Position numbers and translations under genes: made by a program. DNA of 64,000 nt, from positions 124,001 to 188,000 of the forward strand of contig NZ_JASF01000005.1 of NCBI RefSeq assembly GCF_000622405.1, written 5' to 3'. Under the pieces are notes generated by a model. The model searched no databases. It had not been told where the DNA came from and saw only the letters and a list, made by a program, of their open reading frames with translations. How positions within the stretch are numbered: the first letter of the stretch is position 1; each line of letters opens with the position of its first letter. The stretch is from Sulfitobacter donghicola DSW-25 = KCTC 12864 = JCM 14565. GTDB taxonomy: Bacteria > Pseudomonadota > Alphaproteobacteria > Rhodobacterales > Rhodobacteraceae. Positions 52,076 through 61,930 of the stretch are shown piece by piece.

Positions 52076-53107
52076 ATGGATGCAATCCTTCTTCAAATTT
52101 TAAACGGCCTCGACAAGGGTTCGGCGTATGCGCTGATTGCCCTTGGTTTGACGCTCATCTTCGGCACCTTGGGGGTGGTTAACTTCGCCCACGGTGCTTT
52201 GTTCATGATCGGCGCCTTCTGCGCCGTGACATTTCGCGGTCTCCTGACCCTGAGCCATAAGGCGACAGAGCCTTCCGGCACTGACTTCCTTGGCAATCCG
52301 AAATTCGACGACGTGCTGTACGTGCAGCAATGGTTTGGCGAATCTACGGGTGCTTGGATGATCGACTGGGCTGTTCCCCTCTCCGTCCTTTTCGCCATTC
52401 CAGTGATGATCGCCATTGGCTTCATCATGGAGCGTGGCCTGATCAAACACTTCTACAACCGCCCCCACGCGGACCAGATCCTTGTGACCTTTGGTCTGGC
52501 GATTGTTCTGGGTGAATTGATCAAATATTTCTACGGCGCAAACCCCTACCCATCGCCAGCACCTGCTGCTTTTGCTGGGTCTTTCGACTTTGGCGCGATG
52601 CTTGGGTTTGATCCGAACACCATCATCTACCCTTACTGGCGTCTGATCTACTTCTGCTTTGCTGCGGTTGTTATTGGTGCCGTCTTTGCCTTCTTGCAGT
52701 TCACCACCTTTGGTATGGTTGTTCGCGCGGGTATGGCAGATCGTGAAACGGTTGGTTTGCTGGGCATCAACATCGACAAACGCTTTACCTTTATGTTTGG
52801 TCTTGCTGCTGCGGTTACGGGTGTTGCTGGTGCGATGTACGCGCCGATCAACTCGCCGAACTACAACATGGGCATGGACTTCCTTGTGCTTAGCTTTGTT
52901 GTGGTTGTTGTGGGCGGTATGGGCTCGCTTCCGGGTGCTGTTCTGGCGGGTTTCCTGCTGGGCGTCGTGGAAAGCTTTGCCTCAATGGCCGGTGTTCTGG
53001 AGATCATTCCGGGCATCAACCAAATTATCATCTACCTTGTAGCGATCATCATTTTGTTGACGCGCCCCCGTGGCCTGATGGGCCGTGCCGGCGTGATGGA
53101 GGACTAA
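52076..53107 (+). CDS. livH: Branched-chain-type ABC importer permease LivH
   Basis: A 343-residue LivH-type permease. The N-terminal [20 protein letters not shown] and [16 protein letters not shown] are family signatures; eight to nine helices follow, and [20 protein letters not shown] is the EAA-like coupling loop. ATG 52076 is preceded by GGGAC. It forms the membrane pore with LivM. The substrate depends on the upstream binding protein. Confidence 0.95.
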   Translation: MDAILLQILNGLDKGSAYALIALGLTLIFGTLGVVNFAHGALFMIGAFCAVTFRGLLTLSHKATEPSGTDFLGNPKFDDVLYVQQWFGESTGAWMIDWAVPLSVLFAIPVMIAIGFIMERGLIKHFYNRPHADQILVTFGLAIVLGELIKYFYGANPYPSPAPAAFAGSFDFGAMLGFDPNTIIYPYWRLIYFCFAAVVIGAVFAFLQFTTFGMVVRAGMADRETVGLLGINIDKRFTFMFGLAAAVTGVAGAMYAPINSPNYNMGMDFLVLSFVVVVVGGMGSLPGAVLAGFLLGVVESFASMAGVLEIIPGINQIIIYLVAIIILLTRPRGLMGRAGVMED

Positions 53108-53111
53108 AACC

Positions 53112-54311
53112 ATGCTAGGACTTACAAAACGCGATGCAGGTCTGTTGGTGATTGTCGCCATCCTGAGCTTGCTAGCCCCTTTCATTCTAAACCCCTTCCC
53201 TGAAGGTTCTGCTATGGCGCAGTTCAACGCGGGTTACCCCGATTTGATGCAACGTCTGGTGATCTTTGGTATCTTTGCCATCGGCTTTAACATCCTGTTT
53301 GGCCTTACCGGCTACCTCAGCTTTGGACACGCTGCCTTTTTGGGTGTGGGATCATACGCTGCGATCTGGATGATGAAGCTGCTGACGATGAACGTCATTC
53401 CAGCGATCATCATTTCGGTTATCGTTGCAGGTGTCTTCTCTCTTCTGGTTGGCTGGATTTCCTTGCGCCGCTCGGGCATCTACTTCTCGATCCTGACACT
53501 GGCCTTTGCGCAAATGTCATATGCTTTGGCCTACTCGGTTCTGACACCGATCACAGGCGGCGAAACGGGCCTCCAGCCCAAGCTGTCTGATCCACGCGTC
53601 CTTGATGGTGCCTTGGTTGATGGACAGTCCCCACGTGCCAACCTGTTCGGTCTGGACATGAAGGCAAGCTCGGAGCTGAACATCGGTGACTGGGTGTTTA
53701 CCTTTAACGCAGGGTACTACATCGCGGCGATCGTTATGTTGCTGTCCTTCTACCTGTCGATCCGCATCTTCCGCTCTCCTTTTGGTATGATGTTGCGTGC
53801 GGTTAAATCCAACCAGCAGCGTATGAACTATACTGGCCTTAACTCACGCCCCTACACATTGGCCGCGTTTGTGATCTCGGGCATGTATGCTGGTCTGGCT
53901 GGCGGTCTGTTGGTTGCAATGGATACCCAAGTTGGCGCCGAGCGTATGTTCTGGACGGCTTCTGGTGAGGTTGTTGTTATGACCATCCTTGGCGGTGCGG
54001 GTACATTGATTGGTCCGGTACTGGGTGCTGGTATCATCAAATACATGGAAAACATCGTATCCAAGATCAACAAAACGGTTCTGGAACAGTGGTTTGCCTT
54101 TATGCCCGATGGTATCGAAGACCTGTTCGTCGCGCTGGTTTACCCCTTCGTGGGCAAAGGCTGGCACCTGACGCTTGGTCTGGTCTTCATGCTGGTGGTT
54201 ATCTTCCTGCCTGGTGGTCTGGTTGAGGGTGGTCAGCGCGTCGGTAAGATGTTCCGCCGCAAGTCCGCCGAACCGAAATCGCCTGACGGCAACACAACAC
54301 CTGCTGAATAA
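53112..54311 (+). CDS. livM: Branched-chain-type ABC importer permease LivM
   Basis: A 399-residue LivM-type permease with about ten helices. Signatures are [39 protein letters not shown] and [20 protein letters not shown] (coupling loop). It starts 4 bp after livH. It has a cytoplasmic tail rich in Lys/Pro ([12 protein letters not shown]). Confidence 0.95.
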   Translation: MLGLTKRDAGLLVIVAILSLLAPFILNPFPEGSAMAQFNAGYPDLMQRLVIFGIFAIGFNILFGLTGYLSFGHAAFLGVGSYAAIWMMKLLTMNVIPAIIISVIVAGVFSLLVGWISLRRSGIYFSILTLAFAQMSYALAYSVLTPITGGETGLQPKLSDPRVLDGALVDGQSPRANLFGLDMKASSELNIGDWVFTFNAGYYIAAIVMLLSFYLSIRIFRSPFGMMLRAVKSNQQRMNYTGLNSRPYTLAAFVISGMYAGLAGGLLVAMDTQVGAERMFWTASGEVVVMTILGGAGTLIGPVLGAGIIKYMENIVSKINKTVLEQWFAFMPDGIEDLFVALVYPFVGKGWHLTLGLVFMLVVIFLPGGLVEGGQRVGKMFRRKSAEPKSPDGNTTPAE

Positions 54312-54323
54312 GGAGCGCACGAC

Positions 54324-55085
54324 ATGGGTATTCTTGAAGTCAAAAATGTCAACAAACGCTTCGGCGGTCTGCAAGCGCTGGGGAATGTAAACCTCAGCGT
54401 GGCAGAGAACACGGTTCACGCGATCATCGGGCCAAACGGGGCGGGTAAATCTACCCTTCTCAACTGCCTCGTGGGCAAACTGATCCCTGATACGGGCTCT
54501 GTCATGTTCGACGGGCAATCTGTTCTGGGTCGCAAACCGTTCGAGATCAACCAGATGGGTATTTCCCGCGTTTTCCAAACACCAGAGATCTTTGGAGATC
54601 TGAGCGTCATGGAAAACATGTTGATCCCTTGCTTTGCCAAACGCGACGGCGCCTATAGCATGCATGCCATCGGCAGTGTCGAAAGCGAAAAGGACGTCTA
54701 TGAGAAGGCGAAAGCCATGCTCGAAGACATGAACCTCTATGACAAACGCGACATGCATTCGTCGTCGATGTCACGGGGGGACAAACGCCGCCTTGAAATC
54801 GCGATGTGCCTGTCACAAGAGCCACGCCTGCTGCTGCTGGATGAGCCGACTGCGGGTATGGCGCGCGCCGACACCAACAACACAATCGACCTGCTCAAGC
54901 AGATTAAAGAAGAGCGCGACATCACAATCGCCATCATCGAGCATGATATGCACGTTGTCTTCTCTCTGGCTGAACGGATCACCGTGTTGGCACAAGGTAC
55001 GCCACTGGTTGAAGACACCCCTGATAACATCAAGGGCCATCCGAAAGTTAAAGAAGCCTATCTGGGCGAGACTCAGGCCGTTTAA
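54324..55085 (+). CDS. livG: Branched-chain-type ABC importer ATP-binding protein LivG
   Basis: A 253-residue ABC ATPase. Walker A GPNGAGKST, Q-loop in GISRVFQTPEIFGDL, signature SSMSRGDKRRLEIAM (a variant of LSGGQ with SRGDK), Walker B LLLLDEPTAGM and the switch His (IIEHDMHVV). AAGGAG precedes the ATG. The signature variant is typical of some urea/amide-type systems. Confidence 0.95.
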   Translation: MGILEVKNVNKRFGGLQALGNVNLSVAENTVHAIIGPNGAGKSTLLNCLVGKLIPDTGSVMFDGQSVLGRKPFEINQMGISRVFQTPEIFGDLSVMENMLIPCFAKRDGAYSMHAIGSVESEKDVYEKAKAMLEDMNLYDKRDMHSSSMSRGDKRRLEIAMCLSQEPRLLLLDEPTAGMARADTNNTIDLLKQIKEERDITIAIIEHDMHVVFSLAERITVLAQGTPLVEDTPDNIKGHPKVKEAYLGETQAV

Positions 55086-55121
55086 CGCGCCCTGCCCCTC
55101 CCCCATCTAAAGGACATAGAT

Positions 55122-55871
55122 ATGACCGAGACACGAAATAAAAACGCCAACCACGCCAGCACGGCTCCTGCCTTTCTGTCGGTTTGGGACATCCATGCGT
55201 CTTACGGCGAAAGCTACATCGTTCAAGGCGTCAGCTTTAACGTACATGAGGGCGAGATCCTCGCGCTTTTGGGCCGTAACGGCGCGGGCAAAACATCGAC
55301 ACTGCGCACAATCGCACAGATCGGTGATCCACAGCTCACCCACGGTGAAGTTTGGCTAGACCACCAGCCGCTTCACAAGATGAAAAGCTACGAAGCTTCT
55401 GCCGCCGGCCTTGCGCTGGTACCCGAAGATCGTCGCATCATCGCGGGCCTCACGGTTGAGGAAAACCTCAAGCTGGCGCAAATCGCCCCGCCTTTGGGCT
55501 GGTCGCTAGAGCGCGTGTATGAATTGTTCCCCCGCTTGGGCGAGCGCAAAAAGCAGGAAGGCATCACGCTTTCAGGTGGTGAACAGCAGATGCTGGCCAT
55601 TGCCCGCGCCCTGTGCCGCGACATCAAAGTGTTGCTGCTGGATGAGCCCTACGAAGGTCTGGCCCCCGTCATCGTTGACGAAATCGAAAAGACCCTGAGC
55701 ATCATTAAGGAACAAGGCATCACAACCATCCTTGTTGAACAGAACGCCGTTCGCGCCCTACAATTGGCTGATCGCGCTGTTATCCTTGATACAGGCGGGG
55801 TCGTCTTTGACGGTAGCGCCCAAGAGGTTCTGGAAAACGAAGAGCTGCGCGCGGAATACCTCGCCATCTGA
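55122..55871 (+). CDS. livF: Branched-chain-type ABC importer ATP-binding protein LivF
   Basis: A 249-residue ABC ATPase and partner of LivG. Walker A GRNGAGKTS, signature TLSGGEQQMLAIARAL, Walker B VLLLDEPYEGLAP, with the switch Gln (LVEQNAV) typical of LivF. AAAGGAC precedes the ATG, 36 bp after livG. Last gene of the operon, followed by a terminator. Confidence 0.95.
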   Translation: MTETRNKNANHASTAPAFLSVWDIHASYGESYIVQGVSFNVHEGEILALLGRNGAGKTSTLRTIAQIGDPQLTHGEVWLDHQPLHKMKSYEASAAGLALVPEDRRIIAGLTVEENLKLAQIAPPLGWSLERVYELFPRLGERKKQEGITLSGGEQQMLAIARALCRDIKVLLLDEPYEGLAPVIVDEIEKTLSIIKEQGITTILVEQNAVRALQLADRAVILDTGGVVFDGSAQEVLENEELRAEYLAI

Positions 55872-55896
55872 TTCGATTTCAAAAGACAAAATATGG

Positions 55897-55925
55897 AAAG
55901 CCTCGCAGTTTGCGGGGCTTTTTAT
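55897..55925 (+). terminator. Intrinsic terminator after livF
   Basis: AAAGCCTCGCA pairs with TGCGGGGCTTT (one G-T pair), GTT loop, followed by TTTATTT, 25 bp after the livF stop. Confidence 0.88.
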
Positions 55926-56054
55926 TTGCAAAGCTCTCATAGTCCTTAGCCTCTGCCGCTCTTTGTCCCGAACCGCGAAACAAAGAATCGAATTTTCTAT
56001 GTCGCTCAATAAATAAGGCGTAAATGTGTCAGAGAATTTCTTGGGGAAGAACTT

Positions 56055-57314
56055 ATGCCTATTACATTTAACGTTGAGACCAATTCATTTACGGGTGAAA
56101 ACCTCGCTGGAGAAACCCTGATGGGGTTCGATTTTGCGGAATTTGGGGGGTATGTCACTAACAGCGGTCTTATCTCTGGCCCTGTTCAGGCGAACTCGGA
56201 TGTTGGGATTGAGCTGACAAACACGCTGTCTGGCGTGATTACCAAAACCGCAGGCAGCCCCTATGCTGTTGATTTGCTCGGCAACGGCGGGCGTAACTTT
56301 TTCAACGATGGGCTGGTCGCTGGACAGGTTCGTTTCGGGAATGGTTGGGACAGCCTGTTCAACAGCGGTCTCATCCAAGGACCTGTCGAAATGGGCTCTG
56401 GCAATGATCGTTTGGTAAACCAAAGCATCGGCGGCATTGATGGCGGCAGCACGATCGGCACCATCACTGGCACCGTCTTTATGGGTCAGGGAAATGACAC
56501 GGTTTTGAACCTTGGGACTTTGAAGGATGTTAACCTTGGTGCTGGCGATGACCACTATTCGGTAACAGATCTGTTCAGCCTCGAATTTGAGGGCTTCAGC
56601 TCTTCTGGCGGGACGGCTGGTAACGTTCTTGGTGGCAGTGGCAACGATGAACTCCTTGGTGGCAATGCGATCGACAAATTCCACGGCGGCACGGGCAATG
56701 ACACGCTTTCCGGCGAAGGCGGCAAAGACCAGCTGAATGGCAATGGCGGTGACGACCTGATCTTTGGCGGGGCCGGAAACGACAAGATCACCGGCGGCAG
56801 TGGCGCAGATACGATCGACGGCGGAAACAACAACGACCGGATTTTTGGCGGCAATGACGATGATGTCGTCTTTGCAGGCCAAGGCAATGATCAGGCCTAT
56901 GGTGGCAACGGCGAAGACTATATCGCAGGCCAATCCGGCAATGACCGCCTTTTCGGGAACCAAGGGGATGACACTCTTGATGGCGGCGCGGGACGTGATC
57001 TGTTGGAAGGTGGCGCTGGCGCAGATGTCTTTGTTTTTGCGGGCAATAGCGGCCGCGACGAAATCACCGACTTTGGCGCAGGCGACCGGATTGATATCCT
57101 CCTGCCCTTTGGCGGGGCTATCGCTTATGACGATGTTATCGACAACACCGCCTTCACCGGTGGCGATGCCGTCATCAACCTAAGCGCCCTTTACAACCTA
57201 GCCTCTGAGGGGCCTTTGGATCACGGGTCGGTTCTGACAGTGAACAATGTGACACTGGCCGATCTGTCCCCTGATGCCTTTGGCCTGTTGGACGATATCC
57301 TTATTGTTGGTTAA
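56055..57314 (+). CDS. RTX-type calcium-binding repeat protein
   Basis: A 419-residue secreted protein of the hemolysin-type repeat group. Residues 1-190 are beta-solenoid-like with short GNGxD turns ([24 protein letters not shown]). Residues about 192-325 are RTX nonapeptides ([28 protein letters not shown]). The segment 330-419 is the acidic C-terminal domain expected for type I secretion. There is no signal peptide and no HlyB/HlyD pair nearby, so the exporter is elsewhere. GGGGAAG lies before the ATG. Function beyond calcium binding and export is unknown. Confidence 0.9.
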   Translation: MPITFNVETNSFTGENLAGETLMGFDFAEFGGYVTNSGLISGPVQANSDVGIELTNTLSGVITKTAGSPYAVDLLGNGGRNFFNDGLVAGQVRFGNGWDSLFNSGLIQGPVEMGSGNDRLVNQSIGGIDGGSTIGTITGTVFMGQGNDTVLNLGTLKDVNLGAGDDHYSVTDLFSLEFEGFSSSGGTAGNVLGGSGNDELLGGNAIDKFHGGTGNDTLSGEGGKDQLNGNGGDDLIFGGAGNDKITGGSGADTIDGGNNNDRIFGGNDDDVVFAGQGNDQAYGGNGEDYIAGQSGNDRLFGNQGDDTLDGGAGRDLLEGGAGADVFVFAGNSGRDEITDFGAGDRIDILLPFGGAIAYDDVIDNTAFTGGDAVINLSALYNLASEGPLDHGSVLTVNNVTLADLSPDAFGLLDDILIVG

Positions 57315-57326
57315 CGCGATTTGATC

Positions 57327-57350
57327 AGGGGGCAATATCTGCCCCCTTTT
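57327..57350 (+). terminator. Intrinsic terminator after the RTX gene
   Basis: AGGGGGC and GCCCCCTTTT enclose the loop AATATCT, 12 bp after the RTX stop. Confidence 0.82.
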
Positions 57351-57730
57351 CTATGCCCAAAGATTTTGCGCAAAGCTCTTTATTGTCGGGCTTGGGCAGC
57401 TCATCCAACCGGATGCATCTGGTTGGGCCAATTGAAGCGCACGGTAAGGTTCAGACAGACGGAACCACACTCTGTTTCCGGCATCTGCGCGACCCCGATC
57501 ACGGTTTTGTGAAGCCTCCCTACCCCCATATTTCCCAAGTGCTAAATACTACGCAGGATTGCTCGGCGCGGGTCACACGCGTTGCATCAACCATCCTCTG
57601 ATTTTCATCTCGGGCCTTGTTGGGCATGACCGCGGGTAAAGTCGCGTCTTTCCATGCTCCTATCCATGCCATATAAGCCCTGCAAACGGCATGATGGAAA
57701 TGCCCCCCTTCGCAACGGTCGAGGAACGAC
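57351..57730. other. Gene-poor gap before accB with a 22-bp near-perfect palindrome
   Basis: No convincing gene is seen: short open frames exist on both strands but lack an RBS and any recognisable domain. The notable element is CCAACCgGATGCATCtGGTTGG at 57405-57426, a dyad with a single mismatched pair, centred on the perfect GATGCATC. The accB promoter should lie in the second half of the gap. Confidence 0.45.
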
Positions 57731-58228
57731 ATGACAAAAAATACACATGACGGTGACGTCGCATTTATCCGCGCTTTGGCAGAACTGCTGAACGAAAATG
57801 ACCTTACAGAACTGCAGGTTAAACGCGATTACGCCGAAGACGACAGCCTGAATGTGCGCGTCTCTCGCAAGCCTCCACAGCAGATTATGGCCCCTCAAAC
57901 TGTTCAGGCTGCCGCGGCACCTATCGCTGCCGCCCCTGCACCTGCTGCCGCTCCAGAAGCCCCAGCAGCCGTCAGCGCAGACCCCTCAACCGACCCAGGC
58001 GCAGTGAGCTCGCCCATGGTTGGCACCGTTTATACAGCCCCAGAACCAGGTGCGCCTGCGTTCATTTCTGTGGGCTCTCAGGTTTCCGAAGGCGATACAT
58101 TGATGATCGTCGAAGCCATGAAAACCATGAACCACATCCCAGCGCCGCGCGCGGGTACCGTAAAGCGGATTTTGGTCGAAGACGGCGCCGCCGTCGAGTT
58201 TGGCGCGCCGCTTGTGATCCTTGGATAA
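57731..58228 (+). CDS. accB: Acetyl-CoA carboxylase biotin carboxyl carrier protein
   Basis: A 165-residue BCCP. The N-terminal helix [20 protein letters not shown] is typical; an Ala/Pro linker (about 56-88) leads to the biotinyl domain with biotin-accepting Lys131 in VEAMKTMN. It carries CO2 between AccC and the carboxyltransferase. 12 bp before accC. The aroQ gene that often precedes accB in other bacteria is absent. Confidence 0.97.
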   Translation: MTKNTHDGDVAFIRALAELLNENDLTELQVKRDYAEDDSLNVRVSRKPPQQIMAPQTVQAAAAPIAAAPAPAAAPEAPAAVSADPSTDPGAVSSPMVGTVYTAPEPGAPAFISVGSQVSEGDTLMIVEAMKTMNHIPAPRAGTVKRILVEDGAAVEFGAPLVILG

Positions 58229-58240
58229 GGCGGATCACCC

Positions 58241-59593
58241 ATGTTCAATAAAATCCTAATCGCCAACCGCGGAGAGATCGCCCTGCGCGTCATCCGCGCC
58301 GCGCGTGAAATGGGCATCGCATCCGTTGCTGTGCATTCAACTGCGGATAGCGACGCCATGCATGTGCGTATGGCCGATGAAAGCGTCTGCATTGGGCCGC
58401 CCTCGTCCCAACAATCCTATCTGTCGATCCCAGCGATCATCGCAGCCTGTGAAATCACCGGCGCCGAGGCGATCCACCCCGGTTATGGCTTTTTGTCGGA
58501 AAACGCAGGTTTTGTTCAAGTGATCGAAGATCACGGCCTCACGTTTATCGGCCCCACAGCGGAACACATCCGCGTCATGGGCGATAAAATCACGGCCAAA
58601 GACACCATGAAAGCACTGGGTGTCCCCTGTGTTCCAGGGTCTGACGGCGGTGTTGCCACCCTTGAAGATGCTCAGCGCATCGGCGAAGAGATCGGTTATC
58701 CCGTGATCATCAAAGCCACCGCTGGTGGTGGTGGGAAAGGCATGAAAGTTGCCCAAACCGCCGATGACATGGAAAAAGCCTATCAAACGGCCCGTGCCGA
58801 AGGTAAATCCAACTTTGGCAACGACGAAGTCTATATCGAAAAATACCTGACCACGCCACGCCACATCGAAATTCAGGTGTTTGGCGATGGTAAGGGCAAG
58901 GCTGTGCATTTGGGTGAACGCGACTGTTCCCTACAGCGCCGCCACCAAAAGGTATTCGAAGAAGCACCCGGCCCGACGATCACAGCAGAAGAACGCGCGC
59001 ATATCGGTAAGGTCTGTGCCGATGCGGTGGCCAACATCAACTACATCGGTGCTGGCACGATCGAGTTCCTCTACGAGAATGGCGAGTTCTATTTCATCGA
59101 GATGAACACACGCTTGCAGGTAGAACACCCTGTAACCGAAGCCATCTTTGGCGTTGATCTGGTCCGTGAACAGATCCGCGTGGCTGAAGGGCGGGAAATG
59201 TCCTTTACCCAAGATGATCTAGACATCAACGGCCACGCGATTGAAGTGCGTATCAACGCAGAAAAACTGCCCAATTTTGCCCCCTGCCCTGGTAAAATCA
59301 CCCAGTATCACGCGCCGGGTGGGTTGGGTGTGCGGATGGATAGTGCGCTTTATGACGGCTATTCGATCCCACCTTACTATGACAGCCTGATCGGCAAACT
59401 GATCGTGCATGGCCGCGATCGCTCCGAAGCCTTGGCGCGCCTTAACCGCGCCTTGGGTGAGCTGATTGTCGATGGTGTTGATACCACTGTGCCCCTGTTC
59501 CATGCGCTATTGCAGGAAAAAGACATCCATTCTGGTGGCTATAACATCCACTGGCTAGAACAGTGGCTGGAAACTACCTTTGGGGATGCCTAA
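58241..59593 (+). CDS. accC: Acetyl-CoA carboxylase biotin carboxylase subunit
   Basis: A 450-residue ATP-grasp enzyme that carboxylates biotin on AccB using bicarbonate. [18 protein letters not shown], the Gly-rich ATP loop [27 protein letters not shown] and [16 protein letters not shown] are diagnostic. Length is standard. It forms an operon with accB and then aat. Confidence 0.98.
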   Translation: MFNKILIANRGEIALRVIRAAREMGIASVAVHSTADSDAMHVRMADESVCIGPPSSQQSYLSIPAIIAACEITGAEAIHPGYGFLSENAGFVQVIEDHGLTFIGPTAEHIRVMGDKITAKDTMKALGVPCVPGSDGGVATLEDAQRIGEEIGYPVIIKATAGGGGKGMKVAQTADDMEKAYQTARAEGKSNFGNDEVYIEKYLTTPRHIEIQVFGDGKGKAVHLGERDCSLQRRHQKVFEEAPGPTITAEERAHIGKVCADAVANINYIGAGTIEFLYENGEFYFIEMNTRLQVEHPVTEAIFGVDLVREQIRVAEGREMSFTQDDLDINGHAIEVRINAEKLPNFAPCPGKITQYHAPGGLGVRMDSALYDGYSIPPYYDSLIGKLIVHGRDRSEALARLNRALGELIVDGVDTTVPLFHALLQEKDIHSGGYNIHWLEQWLETTFGDA

Positions 59594-59598
59594 GGCCG

Positions 59599-60234
59599 AT
59601 GACCACGCTAACACCGGAGCTTTTGCTACACGGCTATAGCGTCGGCATCTTCCCGATGAGTGAATCACGCGACGACCCAGAGGTTTTCTGGGTCGATCCG
59701 CGCAGGCGCGGCATCCTGCCCCTCGACAGCTTCCACATTTCCCGCTCCCTGCGCCGTGCGATGCGGCGCAGCGCGTGGACGGTGACCGTTGATCGCGACT
59801 TTGACGGTGTTTTGGATGGCTGTGCTGATCGCGAAGATACGTGGATCAACGCGGAAATCCGCAAGCTTTACGGCATGTTATTTAACCTTGGACAGGCCCA
59901 TTCATTAGAGGTTTGGGACGGGCAAACTCTGGTCGGCGGCGTATATGGCGTTGTCCTTGGTGGGGCTTTCTTTGGGGAAAGCATGTTTTCGCGGCGCACA
60001 AATGCCTCGAAAATTGCCTTGGCCTGTCTGGTTCAACATTTGAATGACGGGGGGTTCACCCTGTTTGACACGCAGTTCATCACAGATCACCTCGCCTCTC
60101 TTGGCGCGATTGAGATCAGCCGCGATAAATATCATTCCCTGCTGTCAGAGGCGAAAAATCAGCCCGCAGCCTTTGGAACAGGCCTGCACACCACGCCTCA
60201 GGACGTGATGCAGCGGATAACCCAAATGTCGTAA
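59599..60234 (+). CDS. aat: Leucyl/phenylalanyl-tRNA-protein transferase
   Basis: A 211-residue Aat that adds Leu or Phe to proteins with N-terminal Arg or Lys, marking them for ClpAP. YSVGIFPMSESRDDPEVFW, GVYGVVLGGAFFGESMFSR and LFDTQFITDHLASLGA are family signatures. ATG 59599 starts five bp after accC, preceded by AAGG. Its 3' end overlaps the convergent DUF2155 gene by 37 nt. Confidence 0.95.
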   Translation: MTTLTPELLLHGYSVGIFPMSESRDDPEVFWVDPRRRGILPLDSFHISRSLRRAMRRSAWTVTVDRDFDGVLDGCADREDTWINAEIRKLYGMLFNLGQAHSLEVWDGQTLVGGVYGVVLGGAFFGESMFSRRTNASKIALACLVQHLNDGGFTLFDTQFITDHLASLGAIEISRDKYHSLLSEAKNQPAAFGTGLHTTPQDVMQRITQMS

Positions 60235-60551
60235 CGCGGGTGTTCCATGGCGTTCAACGCAGGTGCGGATGCCACCATCCACCCCGAGAAGACAGTACCA
60301 GCGCGGCCTGTCTCGGATATTTCCAAGGACGCATAGGCATCACCCGAACGGTTCCCTTTTGGGTAACGACATTCGCGCAGAACAACCTGTAACCGTCCAA
60401 GCGATGCAACCTGCCCATTTGGAATCGACAGATCAACGGTTGCGCCCGACGTTTTGTCGAGCGCGCGCAAAATTGCACCCTGCCCTTTGCTGGCCTGCTG
60501 CGCGGCAGCAGAAGAGGCGCAAAACGCCAAAATCAAAGCTAGCTTGCGCAT
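60198..60551 (-). CDS. DUF2155 periplasmic protein
   Basis: A 117-residue exported protein. The signal peptide is RKLALILAFCASSAAAQ; the mature protein shows the DUF2155 features ILRALDKTSGATVDLSIPNG, LRECRYPKGN and the conserved end YDIWVIRC. It is found widely in alphaproteobacteria next to the NDUFA12 gene, as here (TGATG overlap). The role is unknown; the two Cys may form a disulfide. The 3' end overlaps aat in antisense by 37 nt. Confidence 0.88.
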   Translation of the reverse strand: MRKLALILAFCASSAAAQQASKGQGAILRALDKTSGATVDLSIPNGQVASLGRLQVVLRECRYPKGNRSGDAYASLEISETGRAGTVFSGWMVASAPALNAMEHPRYDIWVIRCITS

Positions 60552-60934
60552 CACTCGGGGCTCCACGCCTCATAATCACCGCGGTCAGCTGGGTTTTCAC
60601 GGCGAATGGACCCTGCTGGTGCATAGGCCAGCATTGTGCCTGTCAGGTTTTCCTGATGCGGCTTTTCCCATTCTTTGTGAACCAAAGGTTTATCTGTTGG
60701 CGGCTCGTCATAGGTGCGGTGGATCCAGCCGTGCCAATCGGGATCAATACGGCTTGCTTCGATTTCACCGTTGAAAATCACCCAGCGTTTGCTGTCGTCT
60801 GCATTGCGGTAATAGACGTTGCCCTGAGGGTCTTCGCCTACTTTTTCGCCTTTGCGCCATGTGAATAGCCGCGTGTTGAGCGTCTGACCGTCCCACCACG
60901 TGAAGGCTTTGAGCAAACTGTTGATGAGTCCCAT
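60551..60934 (-). CDS. NDUFA12-family NADH:ubiquinone oxidoreductase accessory subunit
   Basis: A 127-residue homologue of the mitochondrial complex I subunit NDUFA12 (B17.2), an alphaproteobacterial supernumerary subunit. [26 protein letters not shown]-like [20 protein letters not shown] and [14 protein letters not shown] match the family. AAGGAATTC precedes the ATG. The main nuo operon is not in the window. Confidence 0.95.
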   Translation of the reverse strand: MGLINSLLKAFTWWDGQTLNTRLFTWRKGEKVGEDPQGNVYYRNADDSKRWVIFNGEIEASRIDPDWHGWIHRTYDEPPTDKPLVHKEWEKPHQENLTGTMLAYAPAGSIRRENPADRGDYEAWSPE

Positions 60935-61022
60935 AAAAGAATTCCTTATTCAGTTCCCTCTGATATGGCGCATTCACGCACTTAGGTCCAGTGATGAGAA
61001 CTGCAAATTGGGGGTATCTTGC

Positions 61023-61511
61023 CTAGTCGCCAAACCGCACCCAAACGGCAAGCCGTGCATCGGGCGCATAAAGCACTAGTTTTCGCCCCTCGACACCTCC
61101 GTAAGTCGCAAACCAAGCGTCAGCCCCCTTAAGGATCTGAAGTATTTCATCTCCAAACCCTGCGATCCCTGCTCCGTCAAACTTTTCCGATTGATCTGAA
61201 TTCAGGCAAAGGAAGCTTGCAGGTTTTATTTGCTCTGTATCCCCAGTTGGCAGCCACACCCCTGCCTGAACAAGGTCATCATAATATGACAAGTCGGGAA
61301 ATTGGACAGTCGGCGGCGCCTTTGGCCCGCCTAAGGGCAGCCTCAAGACAATATAGGTACAACCATGTGAGAGCTTCGACCGAGGCTTGAACGCCAGCAC
61401 CTCATCATAGCTCAGATCGGGAAAGATCGATCTGGCAAACCGGTTCTCATCCTCAAAGAGGCACCCGCTAACCGTCAAGGCGGTTAGCAATATCGCATTC
61501 CGCAGAAGCAT
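61023..61511 (-). CDS. Uncharacterised lipoprotein
   Basis: A 162-residue protein with a lipoprotein signal (RNAILLTALTVSGCLFEDE; lipobox VSGC). The mature region is mixed alpha/beta with no motif I recognise. The ATG follows the RidA stop directly (TAAATG), so it is co-transcribed with ridA. Two further Cys (about 51 and 103) could form a disulfide. Confidence 0.7.
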   Translation of the reverse strand: MLLRNAILLTALTVSGCLFEDENRFARSIFPDLSYDEVLAFKPRSKLSHGCTYIVLRLPLGGPKAPPTVQFPDLSYYDDLVQAGVWLPTGDTEQIKPASFLCLNSDQSEKFDGAGIAGFGDEILQILKGADAWFATYGGVEGRKLVLYAPDARLAVWVRFGD

Positions 61512-61862
61512 TTAGGCCAATGCGGTCACTTCGATCTCAATGCGGTATTTTGGATCAATCAGACCGCATTCAATCATCGTCGCCGCTGGCGGGTGATCAC
61601 CAAAGGTTTCGGCCAGAATAGCGTGGCAGGGCTCAAACTCGAAACGGTCGGGCAGCATGTATGTCACGCGTACGACTTTCTCCATGCTGCTGCCCGCCTT
61701 TTCCAGCGCGTCCTTGATGATGCGCAGGGCGTCACGGCATTGCGTCGCGACATCGTCGCCCTGCCCCACAGTCCCCGCGACATGCACAAAGCCCCCTGCG
61801 ACCACAGCGCGGCAATAGCCGATCTTCTTTTCAAACTCACCACCAGATGAAATGCGTTTCAT
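61512..61862 (-). CDS. RidA-family enamine/imine deaminase-like protein
   Basis: A 116-residue member of the RidA/YjgF family. The central VVAGGFVHVAGTVGQGDD and MLPDRFEFEPCHAI, then HPPAATMIECGLIDPKYRIE show the conserved trimer active site, but the catalytic Arg position reads TMIECGLIDPKYRIEIEV, as in diverged RidA subfamilies, so substrate range may differ. GGAG precedes the ATG at 61862. Coupled to a lipoprotein gene downstream. Confidence 0.9.
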   Translation of the reverse strand: MKRISSGGEFEKKIGYCRAVVAGGFVHVAGTVGQGDDVATQCRDALRIIKDALEKAGSSMEKVVRVTYMLPDRFEFEPCHAILAETFGDHPPAATMIECGLIDPKYRIEIEVTALA

Positions 61863-61878
61863 GTCGTCTCCTGAATGC

Positions 61879-61910
61879 AAAAAGGGCAGACCAAAATGGC
61901 CTGCCCTTTA
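61879..61910 (-). terminator. Intrinsic terminator between clpX and ridA genes
   Basis: AAAGGGCAG (61881-61889) pairs with CTGCCCTTT (61901-61909); on the minus strand a T-run follows. It ends the clpX transcript; the ridA RBS lies within its distal edge, so the ridA promoter must overlap the clpX end. Confidence 0.85.
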
Positions 61911-61930
61911 TATAAAAATCTTTGCAAAAA

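Noticed and set aside
53844..54758. 304-codon open frame opposite livM/livG
   Set aside because: It crosses two well-supported genes in antisense, and its His/Asn-rich translation has no family likeness.
56085..56963. 292-codon open frame opposite the RTX gene
   Set aside because: It is the antisense of regular GGNGxD codons; the repetitive IVIAA-type translation is an artefact of the repeats.
57353..57601. 82-codon open frame between the RTX gene and accB
   Set aside because: Starts within the terminator tail, no RBS, no recognisable domain, and contains the palindrome at 57405-57426; more likely non-coding.
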